A DNA stretch of 64,000 nucleotides from an uncultured Eubacterium sp. (lineage in GTDB: Bacteria > Bacillota > Clostridia > Lachnospirales > Lachnospiraceae), in NCBI GenBank assembly GCA_910584795.1, contig CAJUBZ010000012.1:15805-79804 (forward strand), in the 5' to 3' direction. This document shows, one piece after another, positions 41,946-51,120 of the stretch; position 1 is the first letter of the stretch, and each line of letters opens with the position of its first letter. Both the position numbers and the translations under genes were made by a program. The notes below the pieces were generated by a model. That model was given only the letters and a program-made list of their open reading frames with translations. It made no database searches and was not told the origin of the DNA.

Positions 41946-42710
41946 CTATCCTTCTATTATTTCTTTTGCTAATTTGCTATATGCAACTGCTCCTGTTGAT
42001 TTTCCATCATACATATGTATCGGCAACCCATAACTAGGTGCCTCTGCCAATCGGACATTTCTTGGTATAACTGTATCATATACCTTTATTTGAATATTCT
42101 CTTTTACATTTTCCATTACTTCATTAGAAAGATTTGTTCTGGAATCATACATCGTAAATACAATTCCATCTATTACCAATTTATCATTTAATCTTTCCTG
42201 AATTAAATTAATCGTGTGTATTAACTGTGACAAACCTTCCAATGCATAATATTCACATTGAATCGGAACAATTACTGAATCTGCAGCTGCCATTGCATTA
42301 ACGGTCAATACATTCAACGAAGGTGGACAGTCTATAATAATATACTCATATAAATCTCTAATTTTCTCTAAAGTTTCCTTTAAAATAAATTCTCTTCCTT
42401 CTACGCCTATCAAGTCTATCTCTGCACCTGATAAATTTACATTAGAAGGCAATACATTTAAATTATCAACAGCACTTTTTGTTAAACACTCTGAAATTGT
42501 ACACTCCTCTAAAAACAACTCATATATTGTATTTTCAAGGTTTTGTTTTATAATTCCAACCCCACTTGTTGCATTTCCCTGAGGATCAATATCAACAAGA
42601 AGGACTTTTTTCCCTTGTTCTGCTAAACAAGAAGAAAGATTAATTGAAGTGGTCGTCTTTCCCACCCCACCTTTCTGGTTTGCTATCGCAATTATCTTTC
42701 CCATCATCAT
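41946..42710 (-). CDS. parA: ParA family ATPase (Soj)
   Basis: 254 residues. The deviant Walker A motif KGGVGKTTT begins near residue 13, and IDPQGNAT, DCPPSLN and QCEYYALEGL are standard for Soj. Three ATGs in a row (MMMGK) make the exact start uncertain by two codons; no strong ribosome site is present. With ParB it drives origin segregation, and in Bacillus it also acts on DnaA. The gene is followed by parB after 14 bases. Confidence 0.95.
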   Translation of the reverse strand: MMMGKIIAIANQKGGVGKTTTSINLSSCLAEQGKKVLLVDIDPQGNATSGVGIIKQNLENTIYELFLEECTISECLTKSAVDNLNVLPSNVNLSGAEIDLIGVEGREFILKETLEKIRDLYEYIIIDCPPSLNVLTVNAMAAADSVIVPIQCEYYALEGLSQLIHTINLIQERLNDKLVIDGIVFTMYDSRTNLSNEVMENVKENIQIKVYDTVIPRNVRLAEAPSYGLPIHMYDGKSTGAVAYSKLAKEIIEG

Positions 42711-42832
42711 ACCATCATTAGTTCTATATACTAATTCCTTTCCTATTTCATATATGTAAAAATCCCCGTTTGTTCATTCTACCACAATACTTTTTTCATT
42801 TCTACCGAAATATTGATATTCCATCTTGCAAA

Positions 42833-42848
42833 TGTTTCACGTGAAACA
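42833..42848. promoter_or_regulatory. parS site 1
   Basis: TGTTTCACGTGAAACA, a perfect 16-bp match to the ParB binding-site consensus, in the gap between parA and the coiled-coil gene. Confidence 0.95.
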
Positions 42849-42853
42849 CTTAC

Positions 42854-43315
42854 TTATTGTAATGTTCTAATTACCTCTTCCAATTCTATCTTTGCTCTCA
42901 TAACATCAATTTCGATAATATCTCTACAAAATCTCAATTTTTCAAACACACCATTACTATCATTTGTTTCTGTTTGCAATGTTTCACGTGAAACATTTAT
43001 TGATTCTTCAATACATTGTTCTATAATTAGAATTTCTTCTTTTAATTCTTTTATCTTTTTTTCAATTGATTCATTCTCTGTTAAATATGCGGAAATATGT
43101 ACTTCTAATTCATTAATTTCCTGATTTTTAAAACCACTATCTTCCCTCGCCTTAACAGAAAACATTTCAGATGCTTCATCTATCATAGAATCTATCTGAT
43201 CTATCTTATTTTTAGACTCTACTATAGCTATCATATTATGATCCAATTTATCCTGATTTTTTTTTAATCTATATGACAATGTGTTTTTTCTTTTAGTTAA
43301 ATACTCTAATAGCAT
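42854..43315 (-). CDS. Coiled-coil hypothetical protein carrying an internal parS
   Basis: 153 residues from the ATG at 43315 (AGGAGAAAAA site; the frame extends upstream into rsmG without a better start). Almost entirely charged helix with heptad-like spacing (about 5-115), no cysteine, no membrane segment. A perfect parS (42980-42995) lies in the frame and is read as NVSRET. No family recognised; proteins of this type appear between rsmG and parA in related Clostridia. It might act near the origin because of its place, but no function is assigned. Confidence 0.6.
   Translation of the reverse strand: MLLEYLTKRKNTLSYRLKKNQDKLDHNMIAIVESKNKIDQIDSMIDEASEMFSVKAREDSGFKNQEINELEVHISAYLTENESIEKKIKELKEEILIIEQCIEESINVSRETLQTETNDSNGVFEKLRFCRDIIEIDVMRAKIELEEVIRTLQ
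42980..42995. promoter_or_regulatory. parS site 2 (inside a coding region)
   Basis: TGTTTCACGTGAAACA, perfect consensus, 147 bp from site 1. It lies inside the coiled-coil gene and encodes the residues V-S-R-E-T in that frame. Confidence 0.95.
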
Positions 43316-43325
43316 TTTTTCTCCT

Positions 43326-44045
43326 CTACATAATTGGTTTTTTTGAAGGAACACCTGCTTTACGTGGATATTTATTTGGCGTGGTCCTTTTTTTATCAAT
43401 CAATATAAATCTTCTTTGTATTTCAGACATTGGTAATTGTGCTATCTCATTTCCAAAAACTACCCCTCCCAATTCAAATATTGCTTTTTCCGCATTCTTT
43501 TTCTCTTCTTCACTAAATTCAGACTTATAACTTATAAATTTTCCTTCCTTAGATATAAACGGAATACAGTATTCTGCTAATGTAGAAAGATTAGCTACTG
43601 CTCTGGATACACATATATCAAATTTTTCTCTGTATTCATTGTCTTTGCCAATATCTTCTGCACGTCCATGGATTGTTTCAATATTTTCTAACTGTAATTC
43701 TTTTATAACGTTATTTAAAAATATTAGTCTTTTATTTAAAGAATCCAATAAAGTTACACTTAAATGAGGAAACATTATTTTGATTGGAATTCCCGGAAAT
43801 CCTGCACCGGTTCCAACATCTATCATAGAATTATATTTTGTCATATCGGTAACTTTTACTACCAATAAACTATCGATAAAATGTTTGACTATTACCTCAT
43901 CCAAATCTACAATTCCAGTAAGATTCATTACTTTATTAGTTTCTACCAACATTTCATAATATTTCAGAAATTGTTGTATCTGAATTTCAGTAATTTCTAA
44001 TCCTAATTCTTTTATTCCATTTATTAATAATTCTTTTCCATGCAT
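43326..44045 (-). CDS. rsmG: 16S rRNA (guanine527-N7)-methyltransferase
   Basis: 239 residues from the ATG at 44045 with GGAG upstream; an in-frame TTG five codons earlier is possible. Motifs: NLTGI...VKHFIDSL, the SAM loop DVGTGAGFPGIPIKI, VTLLDSLNKRLIFLN and the DICVSRAVANLSTL segment. It makes m7G in the 530 loop of 16S rRNA; loss gives low-level streptomycin resistance in other bacteria. Typical position after mnmG. The C-terminal KKRTTPNKYPRKAGVPSKKP is the family end and overlaps no other gene. Confidence 0.95.
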   Translation of the reverse strand: MHGKELLINGIKELGLEITEIQIQQFLKYYEMLVETNKVMNLTGIVDLDEVIVKHFIDSLLVVKVTDMTKYNSMIDVGTGAGFPGIPIKIMFPHLSVTLLDSLNKRLIFLNNVIKELQLENIETIHGRAEDIGKDNEYREKFDICVSRAVANLSTLAEYCIPFISKEGKFISYKSEFSEEEKKNAEKAIFELGGVVFGNEIAQLPMSEIQRRFILIDKKRTTPNKYPRKAGVPSKKPIM

Positions 44046-44162
44046 AATATTATACTCCAATTTTTAACTACATATAAATATGATTATATATAGCAAACAT
44101 GATTTTTTACATATTGTTAGATAATAAACATATAAAACTCTTAGTTTGATTGTTCTTTATGA

Positions 44163-46043
44163 TTATTTATTTTTATTTTGTTCCATATGTATCAACAATA
44201 CTGATATATCTGCCGGAGATACACCAGAAATTCTGGATGCCTGTCCAATATTAATTGGCTTATAAAAAGCTAACTTTTGTGCTGCTTCTTTTCTTAAACT
44301 ATTTACTTCCGAATAATTGAAGTCTTCCGGTATTTTTTTATTTTCTAATTTTTTAAAATTCTTTACCTGCTTTTTTTGCCTCTCAATATAGCCATTATAC
44401 TTAATATTAATATTTACCTGCTCGCACACATCATATGAAAGTTCTGGTCTTTCCTTATCCAAATCTTTTACTTTGTCATAAGTAAGCTCCGGCCTCCTAA
44501 TTAATTCTGCAAGAGTTGTTGCTGTCTTTAAAGGAGTACTTCCCAAGCTTTCTAAAAAATCCTGATTTTCTTTTGCTGCACCAATTTTATAATTTTCTAA
44601 ACGTTCTATTTCTTTTTCTATTAATTGTTCTTTTTCGCAAATATAATCATATCGCTCTCTTGAAACTAATCCTATTTCATATCCTATTTTTGATAATCTT
44701 AAATCTGCGTTGTCCTGCCTGAGTAATAAACGGTATTCTGCTCTCGAAGTCATCATTCGATATGGCTCATGGCTTTCCTTTGTTACTAAATCATCAATCA
44801 ATACTCCAATATATCCTTGGGATCTGTCTAACACAATAGACTCTTTTCCTTCCACAAACCTTGCAGCATTGATTCCTGCAATAATACCCTGTGCTGCCGC
44901 CTCTTCATATCCTGAACTTCCGTTAAATTGTCCTGCACTAAATAAACCTTTAATATTTTTAAATTCAAGGTTAGGCAGTAATTGTCCATATTCTATGCAA
45001 TCATATTCTATCGCATAAGCATTTCTTACAATCTTTGCATTTTCTAGTCCCGGAACGGTATGATACATGGCATCCTGAACATCTTCAGGAAGAGAGGATG
45101 ACATTCCACCCAAATACATTTCGTTAGTATAAAGTCCTTCTGGCTCAATAAATACCTGATGCCTGTTTTTATCTGCAAATTTTACTACTTTATCCTCAAT
45201 AGAAGGACAATATCTTGGACCTGTTCCTTCTATCATTCCTGAAAATAAAGGTGACCTGTCTATATTATCCTTTATTATTTCATGTGTTTTCTCATTTGTA
45301 TAAGTAAGCCAGCATGAAACCTGTTCCTTTTGTATACTCTCAGGATCCGTAGAAAAAGAGAACGGAATAACTTTCTCATCACCAAACTGTTCTTCCATTT
45401 TACTAAAATCAATAGTTCTTTTATCTACTCTGGCAGGTGTGCCGGTTTTAAATCTTCTCATTTTAATTCCATTTTCTATTAATGAATCTGTAAGATGATT
45501 TGCCGCCATCAACCCATTAGGACCTGTATATTCACAGACATCTCCATAAATACATTTTGCCTTTAAGTAAACACCTGTAGCAAGAACAACAGACTTTGCA
45601 AAATAAGTTGCACCTGACACAGTCTTTACTCCTTTAATTACACCACTTTCTACAATTAATTCAGAAACCTCTCCCTGTTTAATTGTAAGATTATCTGTAT
45701 TTTCAAGAGTTCTTCTCATTTCTCTTGTATAATCCTGCTTATCCGCCTGAGCTCTTAAAGAATGAACAGCCGGACCTTTGGATTTATTTAGCATTTTTGA
45801 TTGAATAAAACTTTTATCTATATTTTTCCCCATCTCTCCGCCTAATGCATCAACTTCACGGACAAGATGTCCTTTTGAAGTTCCACCAATATTTGGATTA
45901 CATGGCATTAAGGCAATACTGTCAACACTGACTGTAAAAACAATTGTATTTAACCCCAATCTGGCAGACGCCAAAGCAGCTTCACATCCTGCATGTCCTG
46001 CACCTATTATTACCACATCATAATTATTCTCAATCTTTAACAT
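44163..46043 (-). CDS. mnmG: tRNA uridine-34 5-carboxymethylaminomethyl synthesis enzyme MnmG (GidA)
   Basis: 626 residues. The FAD-binding loop VIIGAGHAGCEAALASARLG is at about residues 11-30; further signatures are CNPNIGGTSKGHLVREVDALGG and YEEAAAQGIIAGINAA with DDLVTKESHEPYRMMTSRAEYRLLLRQDNAD. With MnmE it installs cmnm5 on U34 of tRNAs. The C-terminal helical domain, which contacts MnmE and tRNA, ends SRISGVSPADISVLLIHM. Normal length and position. Confidence 0.97.
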   Translation of the reverse strand: MLKIENNYDVVIIGAGHAGCEAALASARLGLNTIVFTVSVDSIALMPCNPNIGGTSKGHLVREVDALGGEMGKNIDKSFIQSKMLNKSKGPAVHSLRAQADKQDYTREMRRTLENTDNLTIKQGEVSELIVESGVIKGVKTVSGATYFAKSVVLATGVYLKAKCIYGDVCEYTGPNGLMAANHLTDSLIENGIKMRRFKTGTPARVDKRTIDFSKMEEQFGDEKVIPFSFSTDPESIQKEQVSCWLTYTNEKTHEIIKDNIDRSPLFSGMIEGTGPRYCPSIEDKVVKFADKNRHQVFIEPEGLYTNEMYLGGMSSSLPEDVQDAMYHTVPGLENAKIVRNAYAIEYDCIEYGQLLPNLEFKNIKGLFSAGQFNGSSGYEEAAAQGIIAGINAARFVEGKESIVLDRSQGYIGVLIDDLVTKESHEPYRMMTSRAEYRLLLRQDNADLRLSKIGYEIGLVSRERYDYICEKEQLIEKEIERLENYKIGAAKENQDFLESLGSTPLKTATTLAELIRRPELTYDKVKDLDKERPELSYDVCEQVNINIKYNGYIERQKKQVKNFKKLENKKIPEDFNYSEVNSLRKEAAQKLAFYKPINIGQASRISGVSPADISVLLIHMEQNKNK

Positions 46044-46124
46044 ATTAAACTCTCTTCTTTAATCCTTGTATTTTATGATTTTCAACTTCTTAATTAATAT
46101 TTCAAAACTTTAAGATCAATACTT

Positions 46125-47504
46125 CTATTTTCCCATACAGAATTTTGAGAAAATTTCATTTACTAAATCGTCTTCAACACTTTCGCCAATAATCAGTCCA
46201 AGCTGCTCATAAGCATCCATTAAATCTATAGAATAAAAATCTTCCGGCATCATATTTTCTACAGAATCTTTTACTTTCAGTAAACTGTTATAAGAATTTT
46301 CTAATGCTTCTTTATGTCTGGCATTTGTTATATAAATCTGATCATTATAACGAACTTTACCTGAATAGAACATTTCTCTAATTCTATCTTCCAATTGTTC
46401 CATTCCAATTCCTTCTTTTGCAGAAAATTCAATAATATCCTCTTTGGACAATTTATCTATATTATCTAATTCTGCCTGCAATTCAATATCCGATTTATTA
46501 AGTAATACAATTGATTGCTTTTCCTTTATTAATTCAATAATCTCTAAGTCATTTTCATCTATTTTTCTAGAACCATCTATCACATAAATAATCAAATCTG
46601 CATTTGCTGCAATCTCTTTTGCCTTATTTACTCCAATCTGCTCTACCTTATCTTCTGTATTTCTAATACCGGCAGTATCAATAATTTTCAAAGACAATCC
46701 ATTTAAATTAATATTTTCTTCTAAAGTATCTCTTGTAGTCCCCTCAATATCCGTAACAATAGCACGTTCTTCTCCAAGCATAAGATTCAAAAGAGAAGAT
46801 TTTCCTGCATTCGGTTTTCCAAGAATAACGGTGTGAATCCCTTCTTTCATAATCCTTCCATTGTCAAAAGTATCAATTAATTTCTTCATCCTTGTAAGAT
46901 TCTTTGATAACATATTAGATATTTCTTCATCATATCCATCCAAACTAATATGTTCCGGATCATCTAAAGCTGACTCAATAAATGCAATATGATAAATAAT
47001 TTCACTCCTTATCTCTTTAATCTTTTCAGAGACTCCTCCTTTTAACTGAGCTAATGAGCTATTTAATGCAAAATCATTACTTGAATTAATAACATCCATC
47101 ACAGCCTCAGCCTGAGATAAATCAATTCTTCCATTTAAAAAAGCACGTTTTGTAAATTCTCCCGGAGCTGCAGTTTTTGCACCATTTCTTATAACAAGTT
47201 CCAATACTTTCTGAAGAATTAACATTCCACCATGACAATCAATTTCTACCGTATCTTCTCCAGTATATGAATGAGGATTCTTCATAACAAGGACAAGAAC
47301 CTGATCCAGTATTTTGTCCCCATCTAAAATATACCCATAATTCACAGTATGGCTTTTCACATCACAAAGTTTTTTTCCTTCTTTACCTGATTTAAAAACT
47401 TTATCAACAATTTTAATTGCATCATCGCCACTAACTCGTATTACACCAATACCGGAATTTCCGGCAGAAGTAGAAATAGCAGCAATTGTATCTGTAATCT
47501 TCAT
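46125..47504 (-). CDS. mnmE: tRNA modification GTPase MnmE (TrmE)
   Basis: 459 residues. The N-terminal tetrahydrofolate-binding part begins DTIAAISTSAGNSGIGVIRVSG; the inserted G domain has GKPNAGKSSLLN (P-loop), GTTRDT, DTAGIR and NKSD. The last residues are FCMGK, the C-x-G-K cysteine motif of MnmE. It works as a dimer with MnmG. First gene in this minus-strand pair; upstream is a 680-base non-coding stretch with a palindromic array. Confidence 0.97.
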   Translation of the reverse strand: MKITDTIAAISTSAGNSGIGVIRVSGDDAIKIVDKVFKSGKEGKKLCDVKSHTVNYGYILDGDKILDQVLVLVMKNPHSYTGEDTVEIDCHGGMLILQKVLELVIRNGAKTAAPGEFTKRAFLNGRIDLSQAEAVMDVINSSNDFALNSSLAQLKGGVSEKIKEIRSEIIYHIAFIESALDDPEHISLDGYDEEISNMLSKNLTRMKKLIDTFDNGRIMKEGIHTVILGKPNAGKSSLLNLMLGEERAIVTDIEGTTRDTLEENINLNGLSLKIIDTAGIRNTEDKVEQIGVNKAKEIAANADLIIYVIDGSRKIDENDLEIIELIKEKQSIVLLNKSDIELQAELDNIDKLSKEDIIEFSAKEGIGMEQLEDRIREMFYSGKVRYNDQIYITNARHKEALENSYNSLLKVKDSVENMMPEDFYSIDLMDAYEQLGLIIGESVEDDLVNEIFSKFCMGK

Positions 47505-47812
47505 AAATCACCTATAAAACATTTCTAAAAAACTATCATTGCTTATAAAATAAAAGCATATTATCCTAACATAAAAGTATACCACAATGTATCTTTCAGT
47601 AAAAGAAAAAAATAAATTCCAGTTTATAGGTGAATGACTTTTTCTCTGTATTCTCTTCCAGCAGTGCAATGTCTCTTCCCCTACAAAATGGTATTTATAA
47701 ATTGCACTTATTTATCATATCAGTAGCTTTTTATCTACTTTGTATGGCTTTATTGTGTTATCATAACCTTTTCCATTATCTTCTCCCACCATACAGTTAA
47801 TCATAATGCCTC
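47505..47812. other. Non-coding stretch upstream of mnmE
   Basis: AT-rich, no ORF with a ribosome site, and no clear structure apart from the array that follows. A promoter for mnmE should be here on the minus strand but I cannot choose one. Confidence 0.35.
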
Positions 47813-48005
47813 AATTACACATAGCTTCCTCAAAAAATGAATATTTACGTGTAAAATTTTTAGGATTTCAATAGAGTACTCATTAATATTACACGTAGAT
47901 TTATTGAAAAAAGGATTTTATACGTGTAATATTCTTGGAACTTTTCCAAAAACAGATAAACATTACACGTAAATTTATGAAAAAAATGAATAAATATGTG
48001 TAATT
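47813..48005. repeat. Three-unit array of palindromic repeats
   Basis: Units at 47813-47858, 47885-47933 and 47959-48005 (46, 49 and 47 bp) are separated by unrelated spacers of 26 and 25 bp. Each unit begins with an ATTACAC(G/A)TA-type arm, has an A-rich middle (usually six or seven A), and ends with the inverted arm TA(C/T)GTGTAA. Unit 2 has perfect 13-bp arms (AATATTACACGTA / TACGTGTAATATT). The units differ at many positions, unlike CRISPR repeats. Function unknown; repeated hairpins or binding sites are possible. Confidence 0.7.
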
Positions 48006-48088
48006 GCTTTTGTCGTAGAAGTATATTTTGGCATATCAAACTCATCAATAATACATAGATAATAAAACGTACCATACATTAACACATT

Positions 48089-48103
48089 TAGTGCGCTACG
48101 CAC
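48089..48103. repeat. Short perfect hairpin
   Basis: AGTGCG-CTA-CGCACT, a GC-rich hairpin standing out in AT-rich DNA, 85 bases after the palindromic array. Confidence 0.55.
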
Positions 48104-48127
48104 TTATGATTTTGTTAATATCGTACT

Positions 48128-48168
48128 AAAAAAGCAAATGCCTGTTTACACAGTCACTTGCTTTTTTT
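48128..48168 (-). terminator. Terminator of the rpmH-to-jag operon
   Basis: An imperfect long stem (AAAAAGCAAATGCCTGT with the reverse complement of AAAAAGCAAGTGACTGT) with a run of T on the minus strand, placed 19 bases after the jag stop. Confidence 0.85.
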
Positions 48169-48186
48169 ATTGCGAAAAACCGAAAT

Positions 48187-48816
48187 TTATTTTTTTAACA
48201 TTACTACTACATGTCTGTATGGCTCATCACCTTCACTCTTTGTAGTACAGAACTTATCATTTTGAAGTGCAGAATGAATAATTCTTCTTTCATAAGGATT
48301 CATTGGTTCTAAAGCTACAGGCTTTTTAATTCTTTTTACTTTAAGAGAAATATTTTTTGCGAGATTTTCAAGAGTCGCTTTTCTTCTTTCTCTATAATTT
48401 TCAGTATCAAGTTTAACTCTGTTAAACTTATCACTGCCCTTATTTACTACAAGACTTACAAGATATTGTAATGAATCAAGAGTTTGTCCTCTTTTTCCAA
48501 TAAGAATGCCCATATCATCACCAATTACATTGATATTAATTGTATTCTCTTTTTCTCCTTCTTCAATCTTAATATCAAGTTTTACAGTAAGCTCCATTGC
48601 ATCAAATACTTTATTCAAAAATTCTGTTGCAATTTCTTCTACTGATTCATTTCTTTTTGCTTTTATAATTGCCTGCTTGCTTCCAATTCCTAAAAATCCA
48701 TTAGAACCTTTTTCTACAACTGTATATTCAAGCTGGTCAGCAGCAATTCCTAAATCAACACATGCATTTGTAATTGCCTCATCAACATTTTTTCCTTTAT
48801 ATTCTCTAAATTCCAT
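48187..48816 (-). CDS. jag: RNA-binding protein Jag/KhpB
   Basis: 209 residues in three parts: the Jag-N domain (about 1-50, YKGKNVDEAITNACVDLG), a KH domain with MGILIGKRGQTLDSLQYLV (about 103-122), and an R3H domain (about 135-205, YRERRKATLENLAKN and MNPYERRIIHSALQ). In other Firmicutes it binds many RNAs together with KhpA and affects cell elongation. It is 13 bases downstream of yidC, the usual order. Confidence 0.95.
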   Translation of the reverse strand: MEFREYKGKNVDEAITNACVDLGIAADQLEYTVVEKGSNGFLGIGSKQAIIKAKRNESVEEIATEFLNKVFDAMELTVKLDIKIEEGEKENTININVIGDDMGILIGKRGQTLDSLQYLVSLVVNKGSDKFNRVKLDTENYRERRKATLENLAKNISLKVKRIKKPVALEPMNPYERRIIHSALQNDKFCTTKSEGDEPYRHVVVMLKK

Positions 48817-48829
48817 ATTCTATATACCT

Positions 48830-50065
48830 CTACTTATTGTTTTTATCATTAAAATCTTTTACCATATTTGCCTTTGCTGTCAAAGAACCACTTCCAGAAG
48901 CCGCTTTCGCTTTTCTAATTTTCTCTTCTTTTTCTTCAGCAGTCATTGTTGAACTACTTGTCATTGTTCTTGTATTTGTCTTTGATGCTTCCAAAACTTT
49001 CTCTCTATAGATACCTTGCTTTTCTTTACGCTTCTCAGCCTTCTTTGCAGCCTTCTCTCTATTTGCTTCAATGATATCATTTACATCAACTTTTTTCATA
49101 TATAAATTAATAAATATCTGTTGAAGCATCATTATTAATGAACCAGCCATCCAATATAAACCTAAACCTGCTGATAAAATCCAACACATATATACTGACA
49201 TTAATGGCATCATAAAATTCATTACTTTCATTGAACCAGCCATTGGATTATCCTGAGCACCGGCAACTTTATTAATTTTCTGCATAAGCTGTACACTTAA
49301 AAGCTGGAACAAACCTGATAGTACAGGAATAACCAATGCAGCTATTAATGTTATCATCCCAGCATTAAACATTGCACTCGGTGACATTCCAAGATTTAAA
49401 CCAAAAAAGTCATTAAGACTTTCTATTTTATTTGCAATACCTTTTTCTGTAACAGCAAGAATGTCACTTATTTCAGTACCTTTTGTAAGACTTACACTTC
49501 CACCACTTCTGGCTGAATTCATTGCATCAATACAATTATTCATCTGAGAAGATGATAATTTATTTCCTGCAGTATTTATATTAAAAAACTGTTTCATCTG
49601 AGATGCATCTAATCCATTAATAACTTTAATATATAAATCTTTTACAGGTTGAACATAAGCCGGTATATTCATTACAACTCGATACAATGCAAATAAAATA
49701 GGCATCTGTATTATAAGCTGTAAACAGCTTCCTGTTGGTGATGTTCCATATTTATCATAAACTGCTTTTATTTCTTCCTGCTGTGCTAATTGTGACTGCT
49801 GATCTTTCTTATTTTTGTATTTTTTTTGAATTGCCTGAATTTCCGGATTCATAACAGCATTCATTTTTTGAAACTTTTGCTGTTTAATCGTCATCGGTAG
49901 CATAAGCATTCTTACTACTAATGTAAACACAATAATACAAAGACCAATATTATAGATACCTAAAAAAGCAAATCCATCATATATTACTTCCAGTATCTTT
50001 CCTAAAATCCATGCAAATGGTTTTAGTATACCACCTGTCTGTGTGGCAATTATAAAATTCTCCAT
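48830..50065 (-). CDS. yidC: Membrane protein insertase YidC
   Basis: 411 residues, long for a Gram-positive member. The core has five membrane helices; LQLIIQMPILFALYRV and the amphipathic region with QKMNAVMNPEIQAIQKKYK are conserved, and the positively charged groove residue is likely in the VVRMLMLPMTIKQQKF segment. An external loop between helices 2 and 3 is enlarged (about 135-215). The C-terminal tail (about 335-411) is very basic and may bind ribosomes. It inserts membrane proteins with or without SecYEG. The start follows AAGGAGG. Confidence 0.94.
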   Translation of the reverse strand: MENFIIATQTGGILKPFAWILGKILEVIYDGFAFLGIYNIGLCIIVFTLVVRMLMLPMTIKQQKFQKMNAVMNPEIQAIQKKYKNKKDQQSQLAQQEEIKAVYDKYGTSPTGSCLQLIIQMPILFALYRVVMNIPAYVQPVKDLYIKVINGLDASQMKQFFNINTAGNKLSSSQMNNCIDAMNSARSGGSVSLTKGTEISDILAVTEKGIANKIESLNDFFGLNLGMSPSAMFNAGMITLIAALVIPVLSGLFQLLSVQLMQKINKVAGAQDNPMAGSMKVMNFMMPLMSVYMCWILSAGLGLYWMAGSLIMMLQQIFINLYMKKVDVNDIIEANREKAAKKAEKRKEKQGIYREKVLEASKTNTRTMTSSSTMTAEEKEEKIRKAKAASGSGSLTAKANMVKDFNDKNNK

Positions 50066-50076
50066 TGAATCCTCCT

Positions 50077-50331
50077 TTAAGGAACAGGATCGTATCCTCC
50101 TTTATGAAAATGATTACACCGAAGTATTCTTTTCACTGCAAGATAAGACCCTTTTAACGGTCCATATTTCTTTAAAGCCTCTAGAGCATATTGAGAACAG
50201 CTAGGAATATATCTACAAGAAGGAGTTCTCTTCATAGGAGAAATAAATTTTTTATAAAATTTTACTATTCCTATTAAAATAATATTAAATACTCTTCCTA
50301 TCAATTTAAAAACTGATTTGAATTTACTCAT
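50077..50331 (-). CDS. yidD: Membrane protein insertion efficiency factor YidD
   Basis: 84 residues with the family block FYKKFISPMKRTPSCRYIPSCSQYALEALKKYG (quoted in part: PSCRYIPSCSQYALEA) and RILRCNHFHKGGYDPVP at the end. It is a small amphipathic membrane-associated protein that helps YidC-dependent insertion. Located 11 bases upstream of yidC and downstream of rnpA, as in most Firmicutes. Confidence 0.95.
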   Translation of the reverse strand: MSKFKSVFKLIGRVFNIILIGIVKFYKKFISPMKRTPSCRYIPSCSQYALEALKKYGPLKGSYLAVKRILRCNHFHKGGYDPVP

Positions 50332-50409
50332 AACAAATCACTCTACTTCCCTAAAAATAAATTTAACTATACTCCATTATTCAATAATATTACAGGCTTT
50401 GTTTTCTAA

Positions 50410-50766
50410 TTAGTTACGAATTTCATCTTTCTCAATTAAGATGTTCTGAATTTTTCCCAAGTGCATCAATGCACTTTCTAATGTATAATAATTTTCGTCC
50501 CTGGCAGTGGTTCTCACTACCACGACTATGTCCAAACCACTATTGAACATATTACTATTCAGTCTGTAGCTTTCTCTGATTAAGCGGGTTAGGTGATGTC
50601 TTACTACACTATTTCCTACTTTTTTACTAACTGAAATACCTAATCTGTTAAAACTTAAATCATTTGGCAAAACATACATTACTAAATATTTGTTAGCTTT
50701 TGATTTTCCTTCTTTATATACTTTCTGGAATTCATTATTCTTTTTTAATGAAACATAACTTTTCAT
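50410..50766 (-). CDS. rnpA: Ribonuclease P protein component
   Basis: 118 residues from the ATG at 50766, where GGAG lies six bases upstream; an ATG four codons earlier has no site. The central RLGISVSKKVGNSVVRHHLTRLIRE carries the basic RNR-like signature that binds the RNA subunit and the pre-tRNA 5' leader. It is separated from rpmH by a small terminator-like hairpin, so its expression may be attenuated relative to L34. Confidence 0.95.
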   Translation of the reverse strand: MKSYVSLKKNNEFQKVYKEGKSKANKYLVMYVLPNDLSFNRLGISVSKKVGNSVVRHHLTRLIRESYRLNSNMFNSGLDIVVVVRTTARDENYYTLESALMHLGKIQNILIEKDEIRN

Positions 50767-50789
50767 AGTAATCTCCATCTTAAATTGTA

Positions 50790-50820
50790 ATATAAAGAAA
50801 GGTCACATTGAATGTGACCT
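50790..50820 (-). terminator. Attenuator-like hairpin between rpmH and rnpA
   Basis: On the minus strand AGGTCACATT-C-AATGTGACCT forms a perfect 10-bp hairpin that overlaps the rpmH stop codon and is followed by TTTCTTTAT. It could end most transcripts after rpmH, letting some reach rnpA. Confidence 0.7.
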
Positions 50821-50953
50821 AAGCTGATAATTTCTTTCTTCCTTTAGCTCTTCTGCTGGCAAGAACCTTTCTACCGCCTGCTGTGCTCATTCTTTTTCTA
50901 AATCCATGAACTTTTGATCTCTGTCTTTTCTTTGGCTGAAATGTCATTTTCAT
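50819..50953 (-). CDS. rpmH: 50S ribosomal protein L34
   Basis: 44 residues, too short for most ORF filters: starts MKMTFQPKKRQRSKVHGF and ends RRAKGRKKLSA, nearly invariant in bacteria. A strong AGGAGGTG lies before the ATG at 50953. First gene of the left origin operon, transcribed away from dnaA. Confidence 0.98.
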   Translation of the reverse strand: MKMTFQPKKRQRSKVHGFRKRMSTAGGRKVLASRRAKGRKKLSA

Positions 50954-51120
50954 AATACGGCACCTCCTTTTCTGTTCTATAGTAAAACATCATTACAATT
51001 ACCATAATAAAAATAATCGCAGTCAATTATTGATTAAACCACAAAATCAATAGAATTTCAAGCATTTTTTTCAAATTTATTTTGCTATAACTGAACTGTT
51101 AGTTTACATATTATTTTTCT

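Noticed and set aside
42854..43315. Coiled-coil gene as a Noc homologue
   Set aside because: No ParB-like or HTH domain; it is a plain charged coiled coil.
47813..48005. Possible CRISPR array
   Set aside because: Only three units, repeats differ at many positions and are AT-rich palindromes, and no cas gene is in the window.
47860..48075. ORF of 71 codons on the minus strand
   Set aside because: It runs through the palindromic array, has no ribosome binding site and a composition explained by AT-rich repeats.
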